A DNA stretch of 25,807 bases from Porphyromonadaceae bacterium UBA7141 (lineage in GTDB: Bacteria; Bacteroidota; Bacteroidia; Bacteroidales; Muribaculaceae): assembly GCA_002491945.1 (NCBI GenBank), contig DKWX01000035.1:1-25807 (forward strand). Direction: 5' to 3'. The number at the start of each line of letters is the position of its first letter. Within the stretch, counting starts at the first letter, position 1. The notes below the pieces were generated by a model. That model was not told the DNA's origin. It saw only the letters and a list, made by a program, of their open reading frames with translations, and did not search any database. A program made the position numbers and the translations under genes. Positions 15,208-23,613 of this stretch are shown piece by piece.

Positions 15208-17649
15208 TCAGCGGATGGTGAGGGTGGTCACTCCGGGAGGATAGGGGAAGCGGAGGTGGGCAGTGCGTGTGGCTGCATCGTAGACGTAGCCGTACTGGCG
15301 GATAGCCTTGAGCGACTGTGAACGCGGCAGAGCCGTGCCGTTCCACATGATCTCCTTCGGTGAGGCAATCCCTATTACCGAGAACTCGATCATCTTCCCT
15401 TCGGGCATATCCTTGTAGCCCCCTTCGGTAGAGATCTTCACCTCGGTGATGCCGTCCTTGCGCTCACCCTCAAACTTCACCAGAGCATATTCACCCTTCT
15501 CAAGCGATTCAGGTGACTTGCGGTCGTCCTCAAACAGAGTGTACTCGCTCTTGGCATCAGCCGGATAGTAGCGCACGCTAAGATAAGCGGGATCATACTG
15601 ACCCACATTCTTGATTGGACGCTCATACTGCGGTATGAACGACCCTGCCTTCACAAACAGCGGGAGCTCATCGAGCGGAGCCTGCACCGTATAGCTCTTA
15701 CCACCGACATAGCGCTTGGCCGGATTCCACCAAGAGATCCACTCCCCTTCGGGGAAGAGCACCGTGCGGCTGCGGGCACCTTCTGTCATCACCGGAGCCA
15801 CAAGCACCTCGTCGCCCCATAGATATTCATCATCGAGGGCTGAGAAATCCACATCTGGGTTGGCGCCCCGGAAATTCAGCGGACGGGCCAGAGGCAGACC
15901 GTGGCGTGCGTTCTCATAGGCCAGCGTGTAATTATAGGGGAGCCACTGATAGCGCATCTTTATGTACTGCTTCGAGATTTTCTCCACTTCCGGGTAATTG
16001 TATGGCTCGGGTTTGAGCTGTGCGTGGGTGCGCAGAGTGGGGGTGAACGCTCCCATCTGAAGCCAGCGCACGTAGAGTTCAGGATCTGTGGGGCGAGCCT
16101 TGTCGACGGCGAAGCCCCCGATGTCGGAACTCATGTATCCCAGGCCGGAGAGCCCCGAAGAGAGCATGAGGTTCACCTGCGGGGCGAAACCTCCCCAGGA
16201 GCGTGACACGTCGGTGGTCCAGGGCACCACGCCGTAGCGCTGCAGCCCTGCCGTGCCGCCGCGCATCAGCAGGATCGGGCGCATATCGGGGAAATCCCGG
16301 CGGAGTCCCTCGTAGATGAGTCGCGACCATTCGTTGCCGTACACGTTGTGATACTGCGTGGCAGTCTGACCGTTGGCGTGCACCATCGATTCTGGATGCA
16401 CCTCCGGTTCACCCAGATCGCCCCACCATCCTGACAGGCCGTCCTGCGTAAGGTCGCGGTATCGGCTCCAGAGCCAGTCGCGGGTCTCGGGATTGCTGAC
16501 ATCGAGCATGCCGGCATCTCCGACCCATGTCTGCACATCGTGAGTCATCCCATCCGCATCGCGCACTAGCATCGAACGCTCGGATAGGAAGTTATAGTTG
16601 TCGATGGCGCCGTTCTTATTGATGTAGGGCTGCGAGATCACGACCATATTCACCCCCTTATCCTTCAGGTCGCGGAGCATCTGCCGGTGGTCGGGCCACT
16701 GGGATGGTTCCCATTCAAGGCACCCCATGTCCTTCTCCACGCCATACCAGTAGAGATCGAGCACGATGCCGTCCACGGGATATCCGCGTGTTTTGAGCGA
16801 GTCGACCACTCCGAGTGCCTCCTGCTGTGTGCGGTAGCCGTATTTGGATGTGATATATCCCAGACTCCAGAACGGGGGGAGCGGCTGTCGCCCGGTGAGT
16901 CGTGAATAATTCGACACGACTCCGGCCAGATTGCCTTCGGGAGAATTGATAAAGTAATAAGAGAGCGCGCGCGGAGTGTCGGAAGTATATACGATAGTGT
17001 CGCCCAGAGAGAGCGCGGCCTTGTTGTAATCGTCGAAGAGAATGCCGAATCCCTTGTCGGAAGCGAAATAAGGGATAGAGATGCCCATCTGCGAGATGCG
17101 CGGGTCTCCCTTGGTGTAGCCGTAGTTCTGGCGGTTGTACATCGAGAGGGAGTCGCCGTTGAGTGTCAGGCGGTGTCCACGTTCGCCGGCACCGTACAGG
17201 CGTCCGGCCTTCGAGCCGTCGAAGCTGACGCTTTTCACCCGTCCGGAATTGTCGACACCCCCGGTTTCGGTCAGGATTTCGCGGCCGTCGGAGTCAAGGA
17301 AGCTGACGGTGCCGGTGGTGCGGTCTACACGCACTTGAACCGAACTGCTCATAAGCGCAGCCCACCGGGGAGTGATCAGTTCCACCACCTTATCCGAAAC
17401 TTCAGGCTGCATCACAGCGGCCTGCGATGGGAAATAAGGGGTGGCCGCTGTGTCGGCGGGGAGCACCGTAATGCGGAAAATATCATTGGAGTAAGGAGTC
17501 ACCGTCACCTCCCCTTTCGGGGTGGCCACATGCATCGAGCCATCGGGGCGACGAGTCACCTCCCCCTCCTTCATGGCTGCATGTGCGGTAAGCAGAGATG
17601 CTCCGGCAGCCAGAGCGAGGGCTGCCGGAAGTATCAGAGGATGTCTCAT
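15208..17649 (-). CDS. Secreted GH31 alpha-glucosidase / alpha-transglucosylase
   Basis: 813-aa exported GH31 enzyme. Signal peptide 1-24/25 (basic, hydrophobic, TAHA cut). An N-terminal beta-sandwich (about 30-240) precedes the (beta/alpha)8 barrel (about 255-600) and C-terminal beta domains. Substrate-site WSLGYITSKYGYRTQQE and IVLDLYWYG are present. The nucleophile is Asp411 in GWWGDLGEPE and the acid/base is Asp480 in WTTDVSRSWGGF. The DLGEPE variant and these positions are, from memory, like Cellvibrio Agd31B, a 4-alpha-glucosyltransferase acting on maltooligosaccharides, so transglucosylation is as likely as hydrolysis. The ATG overlaps the stop of the dehydrogenase gene (ATGA), implying coupled translation, although the two functions have no obvious link. 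No SusC/SusD pair is beside it. Confidence 0.92.
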   Translation of the reverse strand: MRHPLILPAALALAAGASLLTAHAAMKEGEVTRRPDGSMHVATPKGEVTVTPYSNDIFRITVLPADTAATPYFPSQAAVMQPEVSDKVVELITPRWAALMSSSVQVRVDRTTGTVSFLDSDGREILTETGGVDNSGRVKSVSFDGSKAGRLYGAGERGHRLTLNGDSLSMYNRQNYGYTKGDPRISQMGISIPYFASDKGFGILFDDYNKAALSLGDTIVYTSDTPRALSYYFINSPEGNLAGVVSNYSRLTGRQPLPPFWSLGYITSKYGYRTQQEALGVVDSLKTRGYPVDGIVLDLYWYGVEKDMGCLEWEPSQWPDHRQMLRDLKDKGVNMVVISQPYINKNGAIDNYNFLSERSMLVRDADGMTHDVQTWVGDAGMLDVSNPETRDWLWSRYRDLTQDGLSGWWGDLGEPEVHPESMVHANGQTATQYHNVYGNEWSRLIYEGLRRDFPDMRPILLMRGGTAGLQRYGVVPWTTDVSRSWGGFAPQVNLMLSSGLSGLGYMSSDIGGFAVDKARPTDPELYVRWLQMGAFTPTLRTHAQLKPEPYNYPEVEKISKQYIKMRYQWLPYNYTLAYENARHGLPLARPLNFRGANPDVDFSALDDEYLWGDEVLVAPVMTEGARSRTVLFPEGEWISWWNPAKRYVGGKSYTVQAPLDELPLFVKAGSFIPQYERPIKNVGQYDPAYLSVRYYPADAKSEYTLFEDDRKSPESLEKGEYALVKFEGERKDGITEVKISTEGGYKDMPEGKMIEFSVIGIASPKEIMWNGTALPRSQSLKAIRQYGYVYDAATRTAHLRFPYPPGVTTLTIR

Positions 17650-18851
17650 TTGTCGTTGAATTCGATATCTTCGTCAATAATCACATGCCAGGGGAGACCC
17701 GACACGGCGAGTTTCTCAAGGAAGGGGTCGGGGTTGAATTCCTCCACATTATGTACGCCGGGCATCACCCACTGACCAGTCAGGAACATATATGCTCCCA
17801 CCATGGCCGGAACTCCGGTGGTGTAGCTTACGGCCTGAGCGCCGGTCTCGCGATAGGCTTCCTGATGCGAGCAGTTGTTGTAGATGTAGTAAGTGGATTC
17901 CTTGCCCTCCTTGTCGAGTCCGGAGATGCGGCATCCGATAGAGGTCTCGCCGGTGTAGTTCTCACCCAGCGATCCGGGGTCGGGGAGCACCGCCTTCAGG
18001 AACTGGATCGGAATTATCTCCTTTCCCTCGTAGATCACCGGGTCGATACGGGCCATCCCTATGTCCTGAATCACGCGCAGGTGAGTGAGATATTCCTGAC
18101 CGAAAGTCATCCAGAAGCGGGCACGCTTTATTGTGGGGAAATTCTGCACCAGCGACTCCAGCTCCTCATGATACAGCAGATAGCTCTCCCGCTCGCCGAT
18201 GTTGGGGTAGTTGAGCGGACGGTGGATTTCGAGATTCTCAGTTTCCACCCACTTGCCGTCCTGCCAGTACTTCCCTTTCTGGGTGATTTCGCGGATATTG
18301 ATTTCGGGGTTGAAATTGGTGGCGAAAGCCTTGCCATGGTTTCCTGCGTTGCAGTCTACGATGTCAAGATATTCCATCTTCGAGAAATGATGCTTTGCGG
18401 CGTATGCCACGAATATTGCCGACACACCCGGGTCGAATCCGCAGCCGAGTATCGCGGTAAGTCCGGCCTCTTCGAATCGTTTGCGGTATGCCCATTGCCA
18501 GGAATACTCGAAGTGAGCCTCATCCTTCGGCTCATAGTTGGCGGTGTCGAGGTAATTCACGCCGCATTTCAGGCACGCTTCCATGATAGTGAGGTCCTGA
18601 TAGGGGAGGGCTACATTTATGCAGATGTCGGGTCTGTGGCGGTTGAAAAGCTCCACAATCTGGTCGACGTAATCGGCGTCGACCTGATCGGTGACGATAT
18701 TCTTTGCTCCGATTTTTTCTACGAGCATGTCGCATTTCTCCTTGCGGCGGGAGGCCAGCACGATTTCAGTGAAGACCTCCGGATTCTGGGCGCATTTAGC
18801 AGCCACCACGCTGCCGACACCGCCGGCACCGATAATCAAGACTTTTCCCAT
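17646..18851 (-). CDS. Carboxynorspermidine dehydrogenase (saccharopine dehydrogenase family)
   Basis: 401-aa cytosolic NAD(P)H-dependent enzyme. The N-terminal Rossmann fold is clear: VLIIGAGGVGSVVAAKCAQN (4-23) and a basic residue pair after strand 2 (LASRRKEKC). The middle carries DICINVALPYQDLTIMEACL, GVNYLDTANYE, then the family signature LGCGFDPGVSAIFVAYA (135-151). In Bacteroides this family reductively condenses aspartate semialdehyde with a diamine (putrescine or diaminopropane) to carboxy(nor)spermidine, which NspC then decarboxylates to (nor)spermidine. A saccharopine dehydrogenase (lysine) role is less likely given the length and motifs. nspC is not in the window. It is transcribed ahead of the GH31 gene and overlaps it by 4 bp. 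No perfect promoter is visible; TAAATTCG upstream is a one-mismatch -7 candidate. Confidence 0.88.
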   Translation of the reverse strand: MGKVLIIGAGGVGSVVAAKCAQNPEVFTEIVLASRRKEKCDMLVEKIGAKNIVTDQVDADYVDQIVELFNRHRPDICINVALPYQDLTIMEACLKCGVNYLDTANYEPKDEAHFEYSWQWAYRKRFEEAGLTAILGCGFDPGVSAIFVAYAAKHHFSKMEYLDIVDCNAGNHGKAFATNFNPEINIREITQKGKYWQDGKWVETENLEIHRPLNYPNIGERESYLLYHEELESLVQNFPTIKRARFWMTFGQEYLTHLRVIQDIGMARIDPVIYEGKEIIPIQFLKAVLPDPGSLGENYTGETSIGCRISGLDKEGKESTYYIYNNCSHQEAYRETGAQAVSYTTGVPAMVGAYMFLTGQWVMPGVHNVEEFNPDPFLEKLAVSGLPWHVIIDEDIEFNDK

Positions 18852-19071
18852 TATTTCTATAATTGATTTGTCGTAAATAAAGTCGCATACCGTGGCGCGA
18901 TAACCCCTTTCGGGGAGAGGCGACCGCAGTAGAGTTCAATTTGCGAATTTACAAAAAAAAAATGAGAAAAGCCTGCTTATTCATTGCCATAGGGTGAAAT
19001 CCTGGTTAAATATTGTAGATGCCGGGTCCGGGTGGGGTGGATTGAAAAGCAATGCGGCCTGCCCCGCCTGA

Positions 19072-19091
19072 TGGCGCGGGGAGAGGGGTGA
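19072..19091 (-). terminator. Possible terminator of the LPG-synthase-TM-like gene
   Basis: CCCCGC (19072-19077) pairs with GCGGGG (19086-19091), loop 8 nt, 21 nt after the stop. On the minus strand only a short TTTT follows 12 nt later, so it is a weak candidate. Otherwise 18852-19112 holds the upstream region of the dehydrogenase gene, with a small CCCC-TTTC-GGGG hairpin at 18904-18915. Confidence 0.4.
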
Positions 19092-19112
19092 TGGGTGATG
19101 GGTGGGGGCGGC

Positions 19113-20138
19113 TCACGCCGGGCGGCGGCGCGAGAGCAGGATGTAGGCTATCGTGAATAGCCCGAGCAGGATGAGCATCACGGTCTGTCCGCTCCATTGT
19201 AGCATTGAGAAGGCGGTGCCCTGTGCCTCGCTCACGCCGTAGAGGGCGAGTCCGAACATTATGGCGATGTTCCAGGGGCCGAGGCCTCCGTTGCTTGGGA
19301 TTCCCATGGCAATCGAACTCAGCACGAAAGCCACCAGACAGGGGAGCAGTCCGAATCCCAGCCCCGGGGCGGCACAAAGTCCGCGGGTGAACGGGAAGGC
19401 ATAAAATGCCACATAAAGCTGCATGTAATAGCATCCCCAGAGCAGCAGCGACAGGATGATGAATGCCGAACGGTGGCGCATATGCAGCACCGAAGCGAAT
19501 CCCTGCCACATTTCGAGCCCCCATTGCCGCAGGCGGGTTACGAAGCGAGTTCCGTGCCATCGGCGGTAGGCGGCCGTCATAAGCAGCAGGGTGGCCGCCA
19601 GAGCCACCCACACCCAGGGGGAGGCGAGGAGCGCGAGCAAGTCGCGCCCTATGGGATAGCGGTCGAGAAAGGCATCAATGGCCGGGCGGGCCAGTACAAG
19701 AGTGAGCAGGAAGAGGAGCAGCACGGTGAATGAGTCGGCCAGACGGTCGGATACCATCGACCCGATTACGGTGGTAAGCTGCGCCTTCTGCCGCTTGGCG
19801 ATATAGGTGCATCGCCAGAGGTCGCCCAGGCGAGGAAAGATGATATTGAGCGCGTAGCATCCGAAGATGGAGCAGCATAGCGCCATATAGGGAGGGCGGA
19901 TGCCGAGGACCCGGAGCTGCAGCTGCCAACGCCGGGCGCGGATCATGTGGGATACCACCGAGAGTCCCATAGCGCAGAGTATCCACCGGTAATCCACACC
20001 GGTGCGGATGATGCGCATCATGTCGGCGAAATTTACCTTGCTGAATAGATACCACAGCAGCACCACGGTCAGTCCGGCGGCCAGACTCCAGCGCAGGGCG
20101 CCTGAAAGGAGTTTTCGGGTGTTCGGAGAAATCGGCAT
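19113..20138 (-). CDS. Lysylphosphatidylglycerol synthase TM-domain (UPF0104) family protein
   Basis: 341-aa inner-membrane protein with about eight or nine helices. It matches the LPG_synthase_TM / UPF0104 family, which includes the flippase half of MprF and AglD-like proteins of glycolipid biosynthesis. Family signatures: YALNIIFPRLGDLWRCTYIAK (about 95-115), followed by VIGSMVSDRLADS, and near the C-terminus GIPSNGGLGPWNIAIMFGLAL. The MprF aminoacyl-transferase domain is absent. A lipid or polyprenyl-linked glycan transport or transfer role is inferred. It lies 155 bp downstream of secDF past a strong hairpin, so it is probably a separate unit. The start gives a short cytoplasmic tail (MPISPNTRKLLSG) and no signal peptide. 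Confidence 0.87.
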   Translation of the reverse strand: MPISPNTRKLLSGALRWSLAAGLTVVLLWYLFSKVNFADMMRIIRTGVDYRWILCAMGLSVVSHMIRARRWQLQLRVLGIRPPYMALCCSIFGCYALNIIFPRLGDLWRCTYIAKRQKAQLTTVIGSMVSDRLADSFTVLLLFLLTLVLARPAIDAFLDRYPIGRDLLALLASPWVWVALAATLLLMTAAYRRWHGTRFVTRLRQWGLEMWQGFASVLHMRHRSAFIILSLLLWGCYYMQLYVAFYAFPFTRGLCAAPGLGFGLLPCLVAFVLSSIAMGIPSNGGLGPWNIAIMFGLALYGVSEAQGTAFSMLQWSGQTVMLILLGLFTIAYILLSRRRPA

Positions 20139-20168
20139 ATTAGTTTTTTTCGGAATATTAAAGAAGAT

Positions 20169-20208
20169 ACCGCCTGCCCGATCCGGAGCCGGATGGCGGG
20201 CAGGCGGT
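20169..20208 (-). terminator. Strong hairpin terminator of secDF
   Basis: CCGCCTGCCCG (20170-20180) pairs with CGGGCAGGCGG (20197-20207), plus a flanking A-T pair; inside, ATCCGG-AG-CCGGAT continues the stem after a 2-nt bulge, giving about 18 pairs. On the minus strand it is followed by the U-rich TATCTTCTTTAATATT. Confidence 0.8.
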
Positions 20209-20230
20209 GGTGATATGACGGGAGGTGATT

Positions 20231-20257
20231 CATCACCGGCACTTAAGGCCGGTGATG
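20231..20257 (-). terminator. Second hairpin after secDF
   Basis: CATCACCGGC (20231-20240) and GCCGGTGATG (20248-20257) form a perfect 10-bp stem with a 7-nt loop, 36 nt past the secDF stop and 22 nt before the main terminator hairpin. It lacks a U-run, so it may stabilise the 3' end rather than terminate. Confidence 0.55.
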
Positions 20258-20293
20258 ACCGTGTATGATGTCACGTAGAGAGGAGGGGAAAAA

Positions 20294-23266
20294 TCAGTTG
20301 AAGCGGCGGTTGCCCTGCAGCGCGGGTTTCCCTTCGGCAGCGGCATTCTGCTTCTTCTGTCCGCGGCGCAGGATGGCCCATGCCACGGGAGCGGCGCAGA
20401 AGAGTGTGCAGAATGTGCCCACAACCACACCGAAGATCATTGCAAACGTAAACGAGCGGATCGTGTCGCCACCGAGGAAGAAGATGCAGAGGAGCACCAG
20501 CAGAGTCGAGAACGAAGTCATCACCGTACGTGAGAGGGTCGTGTTGAGACTCTTGTTGATGGTCAGGAAGCGGTCTTCCTTCGGATATACCTTCATCATC
20601 TCACGCACGCGGTCGAATACCACCACCGTATCGTTGATCTGATAACCGATGATGGTCAGCACGGCAGCGATAAACGACTGGTCAATCTCCATCGAGAAGG
20701 GGAAGAAGCCCCAGCAGACGGAATAGAACCCAATGATGAGGAACGCTGTGAGTGCCACGGCGCAGACGGCGCCTACGGAGAATGCGATGTTGCGGAAACG
20801 CAGCAGGATGTAGAGGAACATGCAGACCAGAGCGATTCCCACGGCCCAGTAGGCGTCGGCACGCATGTCGTCGGCCACGCTTGGACCCACTTTCTGGATC
20901 GAGATGATACCGTTGTTCTCATCAGCTACGCGGAATGCGTTGATGTCCATCGTCTTGCCCGAAGCATCGGTGAGTTCGGACTGGAGGTTCTTGTAGAGGA
21001 TGTCGGTGATCTCGTTCTCTACGCCTTCGGTCTCATCGGCGATCTTATAGTTGGTGGAGATGCGCACCTTCGAGGGGCCGTCGATAGTGATTACGTTGAC
21101 CGATACGGTCTTGTCGTCGGCGGCTGTCTGGAATGCGTCGAGCAGTTTGCTCTCCACATCCTTCGGATTCACATCCTTGGCGAGCTGCACCACATAGTTG
21201 CGGCCACCGGAGAAGTCGATACCCTGGTTCATGCCGCGGATGGCGAGCGAAGCGATTGAGATCACGATAAGGGCGAGCCATACCACAGAGGCCCCCTTCG
21301 TCTTGCCGAGGAAGTTGATCTTCGAGTCGGTGAGGAAGTTGCGGCTAAGGCCGGTGGAGAAGGTCATGCCGGAGCAGCAACCGTTCTTGGTGATGAGGTC
21401 GAAGGCGATGCGGGTCAGGAATACCGCAGTAAAGAACGAGCAGACCAGGCCGATGATGAGCGTCGTAGCGAAGCCCTTGATCGGACCCGAACCGAAGATA
21501 AGCAGGATCACGCCGGTGATGACCGAAGTAAGGTTGGAGTCGAAGATGGCCGAGAAGGCATTCGAGTAACCCTCTGCGATGGCCTGACGGAGCTTCTTGC
21601 CCGACTTAAGCTCCTCCTTGGTGCGCTCGAAGATAAGCACATTGGCGTCGACGGCCATACCCAGGGCGAGCACGATACCGGCGATACCCGACAGAGTGAG
21701 CACAGCCTGCAGCGAAGCGAGGATACCGAGAGTGAAGAAGAGGTTGAGGATCAGACCTACGTTGGCCACCAGACCGGGCACCACGCCGTAGATGCAGATC
21801 ATGAAGATCATCAGCAGCACCAGAGCCACGATAAACGAGATGAAGCCCTGCTGGATGGCCTCGGCGCCGAGCGACGGACCGATCACGTTGTTGCTCACCA
21901 CCTTCACCTGGGCCGACATCTTGCCCGACTTAAGCACGTTGGCAAGGTCGTTGGCCTCTTCGGGGGTGAAATTACCGGTGATTTCAGAGGAGCCGCCGGT
22001 GATTTCGTTGTTGACGTTGGGGTAGGAATATACATGGTTGTCGAGTACGATGGCGATCGGGCGGCCGATGTTGTTGCGGGTCAGAGTGGCCCATTCGCGT
22101 GCGCCACGGTCGTTCATGCGCATGTTGACCACGTTGCCGCGTATATTGTCATACTCGGAGTTGGCCGAAGTCACGGCATCACCCTCGAGGGCTGCCTCAC
22201 CCTTCAGGGCGATAAGCTGCCAGTAGGGGGTGGTGCGGTATTCCTTGTCGTTTTTCTTGATGGGGTTGCCCTGTGCGTCGGTCAGCGGGATTTCCACCGG
22301 CTTCACTTCCCATACGAGCGAGAGGTCGCTGGGGAGCTTCGACTTGGCGAGCGGAGAAGCGAAGATGCTGTCCACGAGCGCCTGATTGGCCGGAGATACC
22401 AGACCCACCACCGGGCTGCCCTCACGCTGGCGACCGCCGAGCAGAGCGATCACGTTGGTGTGGTTGATGGTGTCCTGGGCTGCGTAAGCCTCAGCGAAAG
22501 CGGCCAGTTCGGGGAGGATTTCATTGTAATTGTATACCTCATAGAACTCCAGATTGGCCGACGACTTAAGCAGGTCGGTCACACGCTCCGGCTCCTTCAC
22601 ACCCGGGAGTTCGAGCAGGATCTGGCCTGTCTTGTCCTGGAGTTTCTGGATATTGGGGGCCACGACTCCAAACTGGTCGATACGGGTGCGGAAGATGTTG
22701 AATGCAGCGTCCACCTGGCTTTCGACCTGACTGCCGAGTGCGGCGGTCACTTCCGAATTGGATGAAGAATTCTTGAGTTTACCGAGATATTCACCTTCGC
22801 GGGAGAAGAGCGAGGCCATTGTTCCGGGCTGGAAATAAGCGGCCACTTTCTGGACGAAATCCTTATCGGCGGCCTTGGCGCCATCCTTCTCGGCGTCAGC
22901 GATGGCGGCATTCACCTGCTTGAGGGCGGCTTCGCCATTTGCATACTGACGGAGAATGTCGGGCACAGAGATTTCGAGCACCACGTTCATGCCCCCCTTG
23001 AGGTCAAGACCGAGGCCGATCTCATTTTTGCGCACCTGATTGTAGGTGTAGCCGAGATAGACTTTCTCCTTGTCGATAGAGTCGTTGAATTGCTTCAGAC
23101 TTTGCTTGTAGACGTCGTTGGTGACGTCCGAGGTGCCCGCTGCCTTGGCTGCGAACTCACGCGCCTGCTTTTCGTAATGAGAGGTCACGAAAGAGAAGCT
23201 GATGTAGAATCCGCAGATAAGAATCAGGAGCACCGCGATGGTGCTGATAAACCCTTTGTTCTGCAT
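20294..23266 (-). CDS. secDF: Fused protein translocase subunit SecDF
   Basis: 990-aa fusion of SecD and SecF, the usual form in Bacteroidota. It uses the proton motive force to pull proteins out of SecYEG on the periplasmic side. SecD half: helix 1 (8-26), GLGLDLKGGMNVVLEIS (84-100), a large periplasmic P1 region, FTPEEANDLANVLKSG before the second helix, and the helix cluster with GMAVDANVLIFERTKEEL, which carries the conserved Asp of the proton path. SecF half from about residue 650: GMNQGIDFSGGRNYVVQL (about 680), and IIGYQINDTVVVFDRVREMM with the matching Asp/Arg. Twelve membrane helices are expected in total. Monocistronic, with a promoter at 23403-23410, a leader of about 130 nt and two downstream hairpins. 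The start MQNKGFISTIAVLLI fits the first helix. Confidence 0.97.
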   Translation of the reverse strand: MQNKGFISTIAVLLILICGFYISFSFVTSHYEKQAREFAAKAAGTSDVTNDVYKQSLKQFNDSIDKEKVYLGYTYNQVRKNEIGLGLDLKGGMNVVLEISVPDILRQYANGEAALKQVNAAIADAEKDGAKAADKDFVQKVAAYFQPGTMASLFSREGEYLGKLKNSSSNSEVTAALGSQVESQVDAAFNIFRTRIDQFGVVAPNIQKLQDKTGQILLELPGVKEPERVTDLLKSSANLEFYEVYNYNEILPELAAFAEAYAAQDTINHTNVIALLGGRQREGSPVVGLVSPANQALVDSIFASPLAKSKLPSDLSLVWEVKPVEIPLTDAQGNPIKKNDKEYRTTPYWQLIALKGEAALEGDAVTSANSEYDNIRGNVVNMRMNDRGAREWATLTRNNIGRPIAIVLDNHVYSYPNVNNEITGGSSEITGNFTPEEANDLANVLKSGKMSAQVKVVSNNVIGPSLGAEAIQQGFISFIVALVLLMIFMICIYGVVPGLVANVGLILNLFFTLGILASLQAVLTLSGIAGIVLALGMAVDANVLIFERTKEELKSGKKLRQAIAEGYSNAFSAIFDSNLTSVITGVILLIFGSGPIKGFATTLIIGLVCSFFTAVFLTRIAFDLITKNGCCSGMTFSTGLSRNFLTDSKINFLGKTKGASVVWLALIVISIASLAIRGMNQGIDFSGGRNYVVQLAKDVNPKDVESKLLDAFQTAADDKTVSVNVITIDGPSKVRISTNYKIADETEGVENEITDILYKNLQSELTDASGKTMDINAFRVADENNGIISIQKVGPSVADDMRADAYWAVGIALVCMFLYILLRFRNIAFSVGAVCAVALTAFLIIGFYSVCWGFFPFSMEIDQSFIAAVLTIIGYQINDTVVVFDRVREMMKVYPKEDRFLTINKSLNTTLSRTVMTSFSTLLVLLCIFFLGGDTIRSFTFAMIFGVVVGTFCTLFCAAPVAWAILRRGQKKQNAAAEGKPALQGNRRFN

Positions 23267-23402
23267 TGTGAAGTTAAGTTGTTATATATGTTTTAATTTT
23301 TTCTCTTGTGCCGCCATCTCCGGCAGATGCCGATGCCTCGCCCGAGGGGGTGGCGATACGGGATACCGGCACACTCCGGGGAGGGTATGGCGTTTCAACC
23401 TG

Positions 23403-23433
23403 CAAATATAGTGCAAATTTTTCAGCTGATAAA
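23403..23433 (-). promoter_or_regulatory. Promoter of secDF
   Basis: TATATTTG (23410-23403, minus strand) is a perfect -7 element; a partial -33 (TTTA, at 23434-23431) lies 20 nt upstream. The predicted leader (about 23397-23267) contains short GC hairpins such as CATCT/AGATG and CCTCG/CGAGG and no ATG-started frame of note. Confidence 0.55.
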
Positions 23434-23437
23434 GAGT

Positions 23438-23501
23438 AAAGGGGTGAAAATCGGTGTATAATGGTATTTTTTACCACTTTACACACCGATTTTCACCCTT
23501 T
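23438..23501. repeat. 64-bp foldback between secDF and the beta-barrel gene
   Basis: AAAGGGGTGAAAATCGGTGT (23438-23457) pairs with ACACCGATTTTCACCCTTT (23483-23501) over 19 bp with one bulged G. Inside, TGGTA (23462-23466) pairs with TACCA (23472-23476), and the intervening bases match with two mismatches, so the arms are nearly continuous. It lies 113 bp after the barrel gene stop and just upstream of the secDF promoter. The rest of 23502-23613 shows nothing I can name. Confidence 0.65.
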
Positions 23502-23613
23502 CGTCAATGCCGGATGCCGGGGGAAGCGCCCCGTGGCACTCTATCGGCGGGAACTCCCCTTTATTGCATGAATGAATTGCGCCCCGTCATCAGGCTCTTG
23601 CCGCGATATGGGG

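Noticed and set aside
17598..18866. 422-aa plus-strand open frame opposite the carboxynorspermidine dehydrogenase
   Set aside because: It mirrors the codon structure of a well-supported gene on the other strand and contains no recognisable domain. Long antisense frames are common in GC-rich genes.
23274..23486. 70-aa minus-strand frame ending 7 nt before secDF, considered as a VemP/SecM-like arrest peptide
   Set aside because: Its start lies inside the foldback and upstream of the predicted secDF transcription start, it has no signal sequence, and no known arrest motif is visible.
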